Made by a program: the position numbers and the translations under genes. The notes below the pieces were generated by a model. The model worked only from the letters and a program-made list of their open reading frames with translations. It was not told where the DNA came from and made no database searches. From Tetrapyrgos nigripes (lineage: Eukaryota; Basidiomycota; Agaricomycetes; Agaricales; Campanellaceae), in contig JAACJM010000068.1 of NCBI GenBank assembly GCA_013368315.1, positions 124,001-188,000 of the forward strand: a stretch of DNA of 64,000 nucleotides, in the 5' to 3' direction. Positions 32,952 to 42,940 of this stretch are shown here, piece after piece (position 1 is the stretch's first letter; every line of letters starts with the position of its first letter).

Positions 32952-33011
32952 CTACTAGTAGGCCAGGGATTGAACCTGGGCCCCTGCCATTCCGGTGCAG
33001 TGCTCTACCCA
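32952..33011 (-). pseudogene. tRNA-like fragment (3' two thirds)
   Basis: On the minus strand it contains GGGTAGAGC (end of a D arm), an anticodon-arm-like CTGCA..GGCAG with an atypical loop lacking U33, a T arm CCAGG TTCAATC CCTGG that pairs perfectly and includes a B-box, and an acceptor-like end. No matching 5' acceptor strand is found upstream. It is probably a truncated tRNA or a piece of a tRNA-derived SINE. Confidence 0.45.
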
Positions 33012-33063
33012 AAAAATTCAGCATGGAAAGGAATGTCCACCATGCAAACACCCTAGGCGCATA

Positions 33064-34810
33064 TCATCGATGATCCACCTTTGCATACGGCGGTGGACTT
33101 GACTCCACCTGAGAACCGTGGCTCGTCACCGGCGCCAGCGACTGCGTCAATTCCTCGATTCGCACCCGTAGCTCGTTTATCTGTACTTGTGTCTCGGAAG
33201 TTGAGTGACCTGGAAGATTTGGCTGAATTTGATTCCTCCAAGGGCCTGGGCGCGAGGGTGAAGAAAGATCAGTCGACGTCGGGGAGCGTCCCCGACCCAT
33301 TGAGGACTTTTCATTTCTCCTTGACCCCGACCCCGACCCCGGCCCGGGCTCGGATCCATATCCGGTAGCCTGTATTGAGGATGGAGGAGGTAGGATGAGC
33401 GGAGTAGGTGCCAGTGACTCCATTGCATCCGTATGCGTCGGCGGAATACCAATATCAATACCATCCCCATGATGGATACTACGTATGCGTTGACCTGGGC
33501 CTCGTCGTCTTCTAGCTCTCCGTAAAACCCAAACGCCTGTTCCTACAAGAAGCAACAGTACTAGGATACCAGTGACGATGCCACCAATTTCTCCTCCTTG
33601 CAAGCCTGAATTTGATTGTTGGTTTTGAGCGTCTGACTCGCTTGTTGATTGCGTCGGCGAGGTAGAGTCAGATGTAGTGGAAGAGGAGGAGGAGGAAGAG
33701 GAGGCGGGAGAAAACACTGGTTTATCCGCGAGCCTGCTGAAAGACGGTCTATATAGAATATAATCGAATATAAGCCTTTGTGTCCCAGAGGCACTCGTGA
33801 TATTTGCGAACAATGTGTGATTCCCTGGGGATAGATTTAAGCCTTGGAAGATACGAAAATACGGTTGTTGGTCCATGAGTGGAGCATTGTTTGATACTGT
33901 CAGTCGAGCACTAGACATTTGAGATCCGTTGTCGAGGTTAAAGCCGATATCGACCTCTCCGTTGGCGGTCCAGAGGAATACACCGTACACTTCCACTTCC
34001 GTGCCTTTATATTCAAGATTCGATGATCAGTACACGTAAACCCATGCGCAGACGCAGATATGCCAACGACGCACCGGCAAACTGGAATTCGAAAGAATCC
34101 CCAACAGTGTTACTCTGATGCGTCGTATTCCCCACCGGTGGCCCATCAAGAAACCCACCATTAAGCTCAAGCACATCCGTCCTCGTCTCCCATCCTTTCC
34201 CTGAATACCAAATCTGCTCCGTATCATCATCATCTACGAGAATTTGATACTGATCTAACGATTCCGTCGCCTGCCCTGCTGAGACGATAGCGTAGTCGAG
34301 GCCCGTAGCAATCTGTGATATAGTAATAGAATGGCCTTGGGTGGAGTCTGAGAGTAGAGGGGATTGATACCACTGGGTGTGATTTTGGATGAGGCTGAAG
34401 TTGGGAAAGGTGGCTTGGTAGGGTTTGTGAGAGTCGATGGTGACGAGGAAGGATCCGGGGGAGTCGTTTGAGCTTGGGGTGTTTCCGGTGAAGGATATAG
34501 ATGTTCCTTCAATTACGAATTCATACAGGAAGGTTAGCTTAGAATGGGAAGGTAGAAAGCGTATAAACGCACCTTGAAAAGTAATCGTCACATTCCCTAG
34601 ACCCCGTCCGATTGTTGGCCCACTGAGAGCCATTGATCCCCCCAGATAAGCGTCACTGCTGAAAAGACCCCAATCATCATTTCCACTCAAAGCATTGAAT
34701 AAGGGTTGGGCTGAGTTGTCTATGAGGAGGCAAGTACCAGAACCGGGACATGGCATGGTTCGACGTGGAGGGAAGAGAAAGAGGGAATAATAAACAAACT
34801 TACCTATCAT
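33064..34810 (-). CDS. Single-pass membrane protein with jelly-roll-like ectodomain
   Basis: Three exons; introns lie near 34510-34572 and 34008-34073 and join in phase. The first methionine could be at 34810 or, better, the internal MPCPGSG at 34756, since a donor-like GTAAGT follows the upstream ATG. The ectodomain has two similar beta-rich halves (GSMALSGPTIGRGLGNVTITFQ; VEVYGVFLWTANGEVDIGF), a pattern seen in many basidiomycete membrane proteins. A Ser/Thr-rich stalk of about 50 residues follows. Then comes one membrane helix, IGGIVTGILVLLLLVGTGVW, and an Arg-rich stop-transfer (RRARRRRG). The cytoplasmic tail is Ser/Pro-rich and ends with a short coiled coil (ETQVQINELRVRIEELTQSL). A surface sensor role is possible but unproven. 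No classical signal peptide is seen with the chosen start. Confidence 0.75.
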
Positions 34811-36644
34811 AGTGTAGTGCTCGTTCTTTTACATAGTATGTCGACGACAGGCACCAATTCACAAAGTCTAGGCATTAGTATGCAGTGACAATCGGACTGA
34901 TGAGCGCCAATCTATCATAGTATCAATGTTAAGTTCCCGATATCACGATGTGAGCCACAATCCTCCCAATGAAAGTCGCATCCCTGACACCACCCGCGAC
35001 GAGCAAACTCAGTTCAGTCTTGGGCTCGCCGGGTGTAGTTGAAAAAGGTCTTAGAGTACGTGTTCGTGTTGCTTATTAGATGGTAGCATGAGCTTTTCAG
35101 CCTTTCAGCCGCTTTCAAAAAATTTGGTATTAGCACACGAAGACATCGTATTGGGACCACTGGAGAATTCTCTGGCCTGAAATGCGGCGAAAAGATTCGG
35201 AGTCTCCCCATGTGTATCTCGTCGAGATATTTACTGTTGCTCCTGTTGCCTAAACCCACTGAGGTCTTTCGTGGTCCTGTAACGGGGAGATTAGGCGCGT
35301 TAGTTTGGAATCATGATGGTCAGATGTAAAGAGTAATGAGAAGGTGACGAAAGAAGGATCAAATGATGCATTGTTGTGAAACAGATAGCAGATAAACGAA
35401 GAGAAGATGGAAATGATGGTAGGAAGGGTCCTCGGATAAGCGATGGACTTGACAAAACGCAAAGGACGAACACAAAGATGAAACGCACTCTACGGGACGC
35501 CAATGATATCTATAGCATCAGTCCGACTAGCATCCTAGCTTGTTAGTACCAACATAGAATGACATACAGTTGACTGAGAAGAAAACTTGGCCGAAGCGAA
35601 TGAATATTTAAGAAAGACAGTGAAGAACTATGACAACCTCAACACGAGGTGGACCGTAACTCATGCACCAAGGAATTTATAGTTTAGCTCACAAGTTTTG
35701 ATACAAAAATAGGAGCTTTACCTTGCTCAGAATTGTGACTTGAACGGAGAAAAAGCCGCGAAATGATGGTTGATGTAGTCACCTGTTGGGCTAAATCCAC
35801 ATTCCTACGAGCGCGTTCTTCACCCCAGCCCCAGCCATCGTCAGCCGTGTTGACCCCACCTGCGTATTACTATTAGTGCCCCGACTCTTTCCATTTTCTT
35901 CACACTACACCCTTTTGACTCTCTTGTGTCCCGTCCCACTCGAAGTAAGAAGAACAAGACAACGAAGCCCCCACCCACACGGTCAGTCGCTAACATACCC
36001 CTCTACAGCCCTAACCCCAACTAACCCTCAGCACCGCGTACAATGCTGCCTCTGTCTGCATCAAAGGATAGGTCTTTTTGTCTTTTTGATGTCTTTTTTT
36101 GAGGCCTTAAGTTGAGTCGTCCTATCCTATGGAGGGGGAGGGAGGGAGGGAGATGTCGGAGAGGTTCAGGTTTAGGTTTAGGGTTGAGTTAGTCGTTTGG
36201 TTGTCTCCTTTATTTAGTTTAGGTCATCGTTTTCACTGTTTCGGTGTTCGGGTGGTTCGGCGTTTGTTTGAGGGCCTGACGCCGATGAGGGAAACCTGGA
36301 TAAAGTAAAAGGAAAGAAAGGTCGAGGGTCAGGCTAGATAGAGCCTGTGGAGCGACGAAGAAATAGATAAACAGTTAGATTAAGACCATCGGTTGGAAGG
36401 TGAACCCAAGGTACAGCCAGGAACAGGATCGGGACGATGAGGATGAGGATGAAAAATAGAAGAAGAAAAGAAGAAGGAAGGTAGAAGACGAGAAAGATGA
36501 GAAAGATGAAAAAAAAAGAATGTAACGCACTTAAATACACTAAACACAAAACGAGTCTGAGATTACAATGAGAAGAACAAGAGTAATCCTGAGGAATCTT
36601 AGCAATCCCGCCAGCCATGTGACGTCCATGCGCCGACTTTGAAT
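34811..36644. other. Intergenic region with no clear gene
   Basis: A signal-peptide-like minus-strand frame (MASRRVRFIFVFVLCVLSSP, from 35503) and a short frame at 35014-35259 could be exons of an unrecognised gene, but no family or consistent splicing supports this. Telomere-like C/G-rich blocks lie at 36008-36030 and 36166-36191. The right end is the LINE insertion site. Confidence 0.45.
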
Positions 36645-36659
36645 TACATTCTTATTATT
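36645..36659 (+). repeat. Target-site duplication, 3' side of the LINE
   Basis: TACATTCTTATTATT, identical to 46508-46522. The last two T may instead belong to the poly(A) end, so the duplication is 13-15 bases. Confidence 0.9.
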
Positions 36660-36929
36660 TTTTTTTTTTTTTTTTTTTTTTTTTGGAGGAGCGTTATGTA
36701 CCTGTACCACACCAACTTGGTTGTCATGGCACAGGAAACCCGCGGTCTGCGCAAGGGGTAAGAACCTTGCTAGAAAGAAGACATATAACATATAACATAG
36801 AACATAGGACATAGGAAGGAACATAATTATAGACATACTGCTGAGACAGGGCTTTTCGGCCTCCCCGAGGAAATGCCTTTACGCACTGAGTGTGGGGCTC
36901 AGAGTCACCTCGGGGGTAGGGCTACTTAC

Positions 36930-39900
36930 CTACCTGCCTCGAGGGCCCGTTTGACGGCGCAAATCCGACTCTATACCCACTAAAACCCCGGAATTCGTAA
37001 CCCAGTCATCAGGCAGGGTGTGTTCCCGGTCTAGCAGCCCTTGCCATGTGGCACGTACCAAATTAGGGCTGATTCCTTTTTTTCCGTATTTCCGGCTGGT
37101 CATGCGACGGTCCAGCTGGAGTCTTTCATTTATCATATTTGACCATCTGTTCTCTATCTCCCTCGTCGTGAACGGTGCATTGTCTTTTCGTATTACCCTC
37201 TCGCATCTTAGTCTCCATATCAGGTATGCGGATTCTGCTATTAATATCCTCCATAGTCTTTCTTCTCCTGACTTCCGCGCTCCTCCAGGTGTCTTAAAGA
37301 CTGCCAATCCAGCACCAACTATTGTTCCCAAGGCTGGCCGTTCCCATTGTAAGGTCCGATTTTTCCTTTCCCATAGTCTTCCGGTCATGTCCCAGATGAG
37401 TCCCTGCCCTGGACTCTCACACCCTACCAGGATGTGGGTTATGTCTTCAGTCTTCTGGTCATGTTGACATATAGCTCTCTCCTTGATCTCGTCAGGGTAA
37501 TTTGCTCGTTGCCAGTGAGTACCCGTCATATAGGCATCGTTCGTTACCATCCACAAAAAGTATCTCGTTTTCCTTTCTAGGTCTCGAGAGCGTATCGATT
37601 TCCAGATTACGGGATCCGTTGGGATGACATTGAAGAGGGACTGAACCTGGAGCTTGACCTGGGTTAGGATAGCCCGTGTTCGTGGTCGGTCGGGGGTTTT
37701 GGTCGCCTTTCGTTGCCTTATGGCTGTATAGGCAAGTTTCTGTGTCAATGCATTTAGCTTTGCTCCAGTTATTCGCAGGGTCTGGGGGATGTTTAGGTCC
37801 AAATGATCCTCTTGTGCTCTAGTGGCTGCGATCCCTGCTAGGGCATCCGCCGCTTCGTTCCCTTCGTGACCATTATGCCCCTTGACCCATTTTATGTGTA
37901 TAGGTGCTTCATGTAGGCGGTAGCGCGCTACCATTGTCCTAATAATGTCCGCGTTATTGACGTTTATATATCCTATATCCTCCATTTTCTTAAGGCTTGT
38001 GGTTAGGTGCGAGATCACATACTTTGAGTCCGTTTCAAGACTCATTTGGGTGTTTTTCGTGATCGCTTCCGGCGCCTCCATCGCCGCTACCAGTTCAGCA
38101 GTTTGGTTTGATTGAATAATATTCCTATTCTCTATCCGTCTCGGTAGCCTAATGCTTTTATTTCGGGCGTCATTCCGCCCATAGAACACTCCAGCACCCG
38201 CGGTCGCATCCTCTTGTCCATTATTCATACATGAACCATCTGTCGCTATTATGGTATCAGGTCCCTCAGCAGCATTAACTTTTCGGATGAGGACCTCGTC
38301 AGAGGGGGGAACAGTTTCGTCTGTGAAGATTCGGAAAATATCCGACAAGTTTCCAGTCGTAGATATCCGGTAATCGAAGGTTTCAACATTCCTTTCCCGT
38401 GGTCCTTCGTGGTCGTCGGGACCAATTTCGTAGTCCTCTGGTTGCTCTCTTCTAGGGTCCCATTTCTGCGGGAGGGTGTTCAAGAGCTCTTCTGCTCGGA
38501 GCATGCATTGGTGAGGGTGAGTGCAGTTGTGTCTTTGTCGCACTTCTTGACAGTCACGACATACACAGCGATCATTACGACGATGCAGGCTACGTCGTTC
38601 CGTTGTGGTGACCAGTGGTGCAGCTAGATCCTCAGCTTGCCCTACTGTGGTCAGTCTGTGTTTTTCCATGAGACATTTACTCGCTTGTGAGTTCGTAAGT
38701 CTTTTTATCCTAGGATCAGCTTGGATATGGTGCCATATAGGCATCTCTCTTAGGATGTCCCTTGCAAATGCTAGCCCCTCTATGCGTATACCATATTTCT
38801 GCCCCACGTTTATCATTCGACGGAGTTCGGGGACTTGTGCAGATCTCGGACTACTGCTGGTGGACCAAGATTGTAGGAAGCAGTTCTGTTTAATTCTTTG
38901 TGGTATGTTATCTTCCGCCCTGGGTGTGTTGGTCGCTAATAGGGAATCTGCTATTACAGCCCACAGGGGGCGATCCGGTCCGAAGCTCAGATATCTTTTG
39001 AGCCACATCAATTCTATGGCTTCGTTTCGGGCAGGGATATCCAGGACCGCTCTCCCGCCCTCATTAATCCGTAAGTACGTCGCGTCTTTATTGACTGGAT
39101 TCTTTTCTTTCTCGTCCCATATGTATTTTGATACTCGTTTCGCTAATCTCTTTTCTACTTCAGGTGGCATACCTTGGACTTGTGTTAAGTACTGCGACAT
39201 TCCCCCCGCAAACATCTGCGTAATAAGTCGTCTTCCTTCCATGGTGGGTGATCCTTTTGCCCACCGTTCCAAGACTCTATCAATTTTTTCTATGGTAGGG
39301 GCCCAAATCTGGGTTGCATCGATCTTGTTCCCATACCATGCGCCCAATATCCGTACTGCTTCGCCTTCTCTGGCAATATGGAGGTTGGGTGGGAGGACGT
39401 TAAGGTACGGATTCGTCCCATACTGATATACTATTGTTCTCCTCGTACTGGTCACACGTTGTCTGTACTCTTCCGTGCCGATTGGTATGATTGAGGTCTT
39501 ATTCACGTTAAATTTCGCAGTGGATGCCATACACCATTGGTCGAGGATATCTTGTAGGTCCTTGAAGTCATCCGACGCCGCCAAGAATACGGTCGTATCG
39601 TCGGCAAATAAATTAGCAATAAGCCTTTCCGTTATTCCAGGGATCCGGAACCCTTGTAGGTGCGAGTTCCTCAACATTGCCGCTAAGGGTTCAATGGCTA
39701 GATCAAATATCAGGCAGGAGAGAGGGTCTCCTTGACGCACTCCTCTTATTACTTCGTAGGTTTCACTTTGTATTCCGTTTATCATTACTGATGTCTTGGC
39801 TGTCTTGTATAGGCGTTGTACTGTTTCTATGAATTCCTTTGGGAATTCAAACTTTTCCAGTGTCTTCCATAAATAATCATGGTCCACCTTATCGTAGGCT

Positions 39901-42635
39901 TTCTCCTGGTCTAATGAAATAATCAGTCCATTCTGTCCGTTTTGTTCAGCCGAGGCCATTACCATGCGTATCAATTTCGTCTGGTCACTAATTTGTCGGC
40001 CAGGTACAAAACCGGCCTGGTTGTGGTGTAAGAGGTCGGGGGCTACCTTTCCGAGTTTGGTGGCCAATACTTTGGTGAAGATCTTGTAGTCTGTGTTAAG
40101 TAGTGTTATTGGCCTATAATTTGCTATTTCGCATTTGTCGTTTTTCTTGTAGAGTGGACACATCCAGCCATCTGCGAAGTGAGTATCTGTTATTACTCCA
40201 TTCATTGCTATATCGTTAAATGCCTGTGTCATTAGGTTTGCGATATCAAATGCAGGGCGCCCTGCTCTGGTGTCCTCAACATAACGTGAGTATAAAGCTT
40301 TCCAGAGTTCGTGCGTGGCGCCATCTATTCCAGGAGACGTATAGTTCTTTGCGCTCAGGAGCGCTATTACCACGTCACTACGATCGCATTTCATCGCCAG
40401 GTAGGTTTTCTGTTCTTCTGTCAGTCTGGTGTTAAGGTTGCTTAGCACTCTATCCGTCATAGCCTGTTTCATTCGTTGGTGTTCAGCATCAGTTGCCTGT
40501 CCCTCTTTTTGTAGGCCTTCATGGTAATCTCTAGCCCTTTTTGCCATACCTTCCGGGCTTGTTTCAAACCATCCATCCGGTCCAGGTTCTTCTCGTCTAA
40601 GGGCATAGATTACATCTCTAGGTTTTCTTTCTTTATTTAGGTTCGACCAATATCTGGAGATTTGCTCTCCTTCAATTCGGTTTCGCGTCGCTGTATCCGT
40701 CCTCGTATTCTGAAATTGTTTCCTTTCCAGAACAGTGATATCATTAGTTAGGGTCGCAGACAATTCTACTCGTTCCTCTTCTGTAAGTGACTGGTCATTA
40801 TTGATTTGTTCCAGTTTTCCTTTCAATTCCTCTAATTGTTTCTCTAATCTGGGCATTACTATCCGTTGTCGTTGACGTGCTACTTCCAGGATGTCTTTTT
40901 TGTACCGGTACCATGTTAGTTGGGCGTTCCGATCCGCAGTACGGCCCAGGGTATGTATCTTATTCATTTCCGAGTCCGTTTCCAGGCCTCTCTTTAATGT
41001 ATATTGCATGAAGGTTTTGTCCTTAATGATATGTCTCGGTATCGCCCAGCGTCCTCTGCCTATAGTTGGTGCGTCTGTGTGTGATGCTAAGACTGAGACC
41101 ATCCAGTGGTCTGCTCCTGGAACACCAGTCGGTTCTATTTTCCATTCTCTCGATGCCGTTAATATTGCGTCTGTTGCGTAGATTCTGTCTATTCGGGATT
41201 GCGACCCTGTAGCGGTTTGGTGGAAAGTATACGCTTTTGTATCCGGGTACGTATCTCTCCATCCGTCTCTTAACTGTGTTGACATCTTAAGTTCATCTAG
41301 GGCTTCGACTGCGTCTTCCGGGTCATCTCTCGCGGGCAGTCTATCAATAACACCTGCTTCTACCATATTCATATCCCCAGCCAGTATATCCGGCCGTTTA
41401 CTAGGGTTTCGGTCAAAATACTCTCGCAGGGTCTCCCAAAACTCTTTATTATCTTTTCCGTCTGAACCGGAGACATTTGGTGCGTACACCACTAATATTT
41501 TAAGGTTGCGGTCTCTATGCCAGTGCATTCTAATCAAAAGTGCTCTTCCAGGTACAACCTCAGTCTCATCTAGAACGCTTGTGTCGACAAGATCTTTATT
41601 CAACACTATTGCTACCCCTCCTTTAGCTCGTGGGGAGTCCGGGTTCGATGAACATCTTAACACTAACCGTTTTGAAAATTTATCCTGTATCTTCTGGCGT
41701 CTACTTTCATCCATGTGGGTTTCTTGCACAAGGAGGACACCAATACGCTTCTGTCTGACAAATTGGTTGATATAGTTCCATTTATTCTTATTATCCTCCA
41801 AATTCTCATTGGGTCCATAGCCCCTTATATTAAGAGACGCCACTTTTATTGACGCTTTTGTATCCTTATTCCTTCGTCCAGTTCGTAATGCAGTTCGTCG
41901 TTCCTGCCTTGAAGGGTTTGTATTCGGTTCATGCGTGGTAGAGTGAGAGTGTGGCACTTGTGTCCTCAAACGTGAGCGCATCGCCTCTTCAATTTGGTCT
42001 ATGAGTTGGTTTAATCGGTTTTGACTCTGTTCATATGATTCTTCATCCATCCTCATTCCTAAGCTTTCCATTAGCTGATCTTCTAGTGATCGTGGAGGTG
42101 TTGGCGTTTGCCGGTCTAGGTCTACGATTTGCGATTTTTCTCTTGTATTCGCCGTACTAACAGTGGGTGAGGAGTTCTGGGTTTCGTTTATGTGTAGTGC
42201 ATTAGGGTGAACAGTTTCATTAGTGTTCGTATCTAGCATTCTAATGTTTATACTCCTGGTGTTCGAGTGCTGTGGTAGATATTCCTGAGAGAGTGAGGTG
42301 ACGTGACTAGTAGAGGAGTTTGTCAGGGCGGACTCCCTCTGCTGGTTCGTTGCATCCCTCATCGGTTCTCTCCTACTCACAGTAACCGCAGTGTTACTTC
42401 CAGCCCCGTCATCAGAGCCACAACTTGCGGAAGAGTCGTCAACTCCTCCGGGAGCAGGAAGGCCCGAAGATGTTGTCCCGGCTTGAAACCGCGACTGAGA
42501 AGGGGTAGAGTTTTTTGCAGTTGGTATTACCTTTCCGAGGCGCCAACCCACGCTTTCGGAAGACCCGGTCTTTTCCCCGGCTAAAGGACGCACATGGTTC
42601 CTCGGGAGGGGGCACTGCCTATCCGTACTGGTCAT
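36930..42635 (-). CDS. LINE ORF2: APE endonuclease / reverse transcriptase / RNase H
   Basis: 1901 residues without interruption. The first 260 residues are Ser/Thr-rich and without known domain. The APE endonuclease follows (about 263-515: SLNIRG, QETH, VVYAP, GDMN near 418, DHWMVS). A coiled linker with KQLEELKGKLEQI comes next. The reverse transcriptase begins near 770 (SPGIDGATHE; NYRPITLLNTDYKIF; IISLDQEKAYDKVDH; GVRQGDPLS) and has its catalytic FADD near 1010. A Cys/His cluster CVCRDCQEVRQRHNC lies between RT and RNase H. RNase H spans about 1463-1610 with TDGS, AELVA, TDSKYV and GHEGNEAADALAG, so all four acidic catalytic positions are present. Near 1722, CQHDQKTEDITHILVGC is the H2C2 zinc site (zf-RVT). 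It nicks the target and copies element RNA at the nick. Confidence 0.97.
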   Translation of the reverse strand: MTSTDRQCPLPRNHVRPLAGEKTGSSESVGWRLGKVIPTAKNSTPSQSRFQAGTTSSGLPAPGGVDDSSASCGSDDGAGSNTAVTVSRREPMRDATNQQRESALTNSSTSHVTSLSQEYLPQHSNTRSINIRMLDTNTNETVHPNALHINETQNSSPTVSTANTREKSQIVDLDRQTPTPPRSLEDQLMESLGMRMDEESYEQSQNRLNQLIDQIEEAMRSRLRTQVPHSHSTTHEPNTNPSRQERRTALRTGRRNKDTKASIKVASLNIRGYGPNENLEDNKNKWNYINQFVRQKRIGVLLVQETHMDESRRQKIQDKFSKRLVLRCSSNPDSPRAKGGVAIVLNKDLVDTSVLDETEVVPGRALLIRMHWHRDRNLKILVVYAPNVSGSDGKDNKEFWETLREYFDRNPSKRPDILAGDMNMVEAGVIDRLPARDDPEDAVEALDELKMSTQLRDGWRDTYPDTKAYTFHQTATGSQSRIDRIYATDAILTASREWKIEPTGVPGADHWMVSVLASHTDAPTIGRGRWAIPRHIIKDKTFMQYTLKRGLETDSEMNKIHTLGRTADRNAQLTWYRYKKDILEVARQRQRIVMPRLEKQLEELKGKLEQINNDQSLTEEERVELSATLTNDITVLERKQFQNTRTDTATRNRIEGEQISRYWSNLNKERKPRDVIYALRREEPGPDGWFETSPEGMAKRARDYHEGLQKEGQATDAEHQRMKQAMTDRVLSNLNTRLTEEQKTYLAMKCDRSDVVIALLSAKNYTSPGIDGATHELWKALYSRYVEDTRAGRPAFDIANLMTQAFNDIAMNGVITDTHFADGWMCPLYKKNDKCEIANYRPITLLNTDYKIFTKVLATKLGKVAPDLLHHNQAGFVPGRQISDQTKLIRMVMASAEQNGQNGLIISLDQEKAYDKVDHDYLWKTLEKFEFPKEFIETVQRLYKTAKTSVMINGIQSETYEVIRGVRQGDPLSCLIFDLAIEPLAAMLRNSHLQGFRIPGITERLIANLFADDTTVFLAASDDFKDLQDILDQWCMASTAKFNVNKTSIIPIGTEEYRQRVTSTRRTIVYQYGTNPYLNVLPPNLHIAREGEAVRILGAWYGNKIDATQIWAPTIEKIDRVLERWAKGSPTMEGRRLITQMFAGGMSQYLTQVQGMPPEVEKRLAKRVSKYIWDEKEKNPVNKDATYLRINEGGRAVLDIPARNEAIELMWLKRYLSFGPDRPLWAVIADSLLATNTPRAEDNIPQRIKQNCFLQSWSTSSSPRSAQVPELRRMINVGQKYGIRIEGLAFARDILREMPIWHHIQADPRIKRLTNSQASKCLMEKHRLTTVGQAEDLAAPLVTTTERRSLHRRNDRCVCRDCQEVRQRHNCTHPHQCMLRAEELLNTLPQKWDPRREQPEDYEIGPDDHEGPRERNVETFDYRISTTGNLSDIFRIFTDETVPPSDEVLIRKVNAAEGPDTIIATDGSCMNNGQEDATAGAGVFYGRNDARNKSIRLPRRIENRNIIQSNQTAELVAAMEAPEAITKNTQMSLETDSKYVISHLTTSLKKMEDIGYINVNNADIIRTMVARYRLHEAPIHIKWVKGHNGHEGNEAADALAGIAATRAQEDHLDLNIPQTLRITGAKLNALTQKLAYTAIRQRKATKTPDRPRTRAILTQVKLQVQSLFNVIPTDPVIWKSIRSRDLERKTRYFLWMVTNDAYMTGTHWQRANYPDEIKERAICQHDQKTEDITHILVGCESPGQGLIWDMTGRLWERKNRTLQWERPALGTIVGAGLAVFKTPGGARKSGEERLWRILIAESAYLIWRLRCERVIRKDNAPFTTREIENRWSNMINERLQLDRRMTSRKYGKKGISPNLVRATWQGLLDREHTLPDDWVTNSGVLVGIESDLRRQTGPRGR

Positions 42636-42940
42636 GGCGATAATAGGGTCACCATCCGTTCGGGTATAGACTTCTACATACTAAGCCCAGCGCGTGTCCA
42701 CACTGTTATGGAGTTTTTTTACACTCATAAACCGTCCAGGCTTTCCTGTCCCGCAAGCGGTCAGTATATTTGGGCCCTTCCGGATAGTTCAGAAAAGTCT
42801 TCAAACACTAGGCCTATTCCCAGTATTTAGTCCCTTACTTTACTTATTTAGTCGTTCGCTGTGAATCATCATCACATTAGGTCTACAATATACAGTAGGG
42901 ACATCATTATGAGTAGCGCTTATAAAGGTCCAACAGGGTC

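Noticed and set aside
35250..35503. Signal-peptide-like minus-strand frames
   Set aside because: Hydrophobic start only; no continuation with a consistent splice pattern or family.
36334..36618. 94-residue hydrophobic minus-strand frame
   Set aside because: Composition follows a low-complexity purine-rich plus strand; not a convincing protein.
38605..39426. 273-residue plus-strand frame and other plus-strand frames over 37-42 kb
   Set aside because: Antisense shadows of the LINE ORF2 reading frame.
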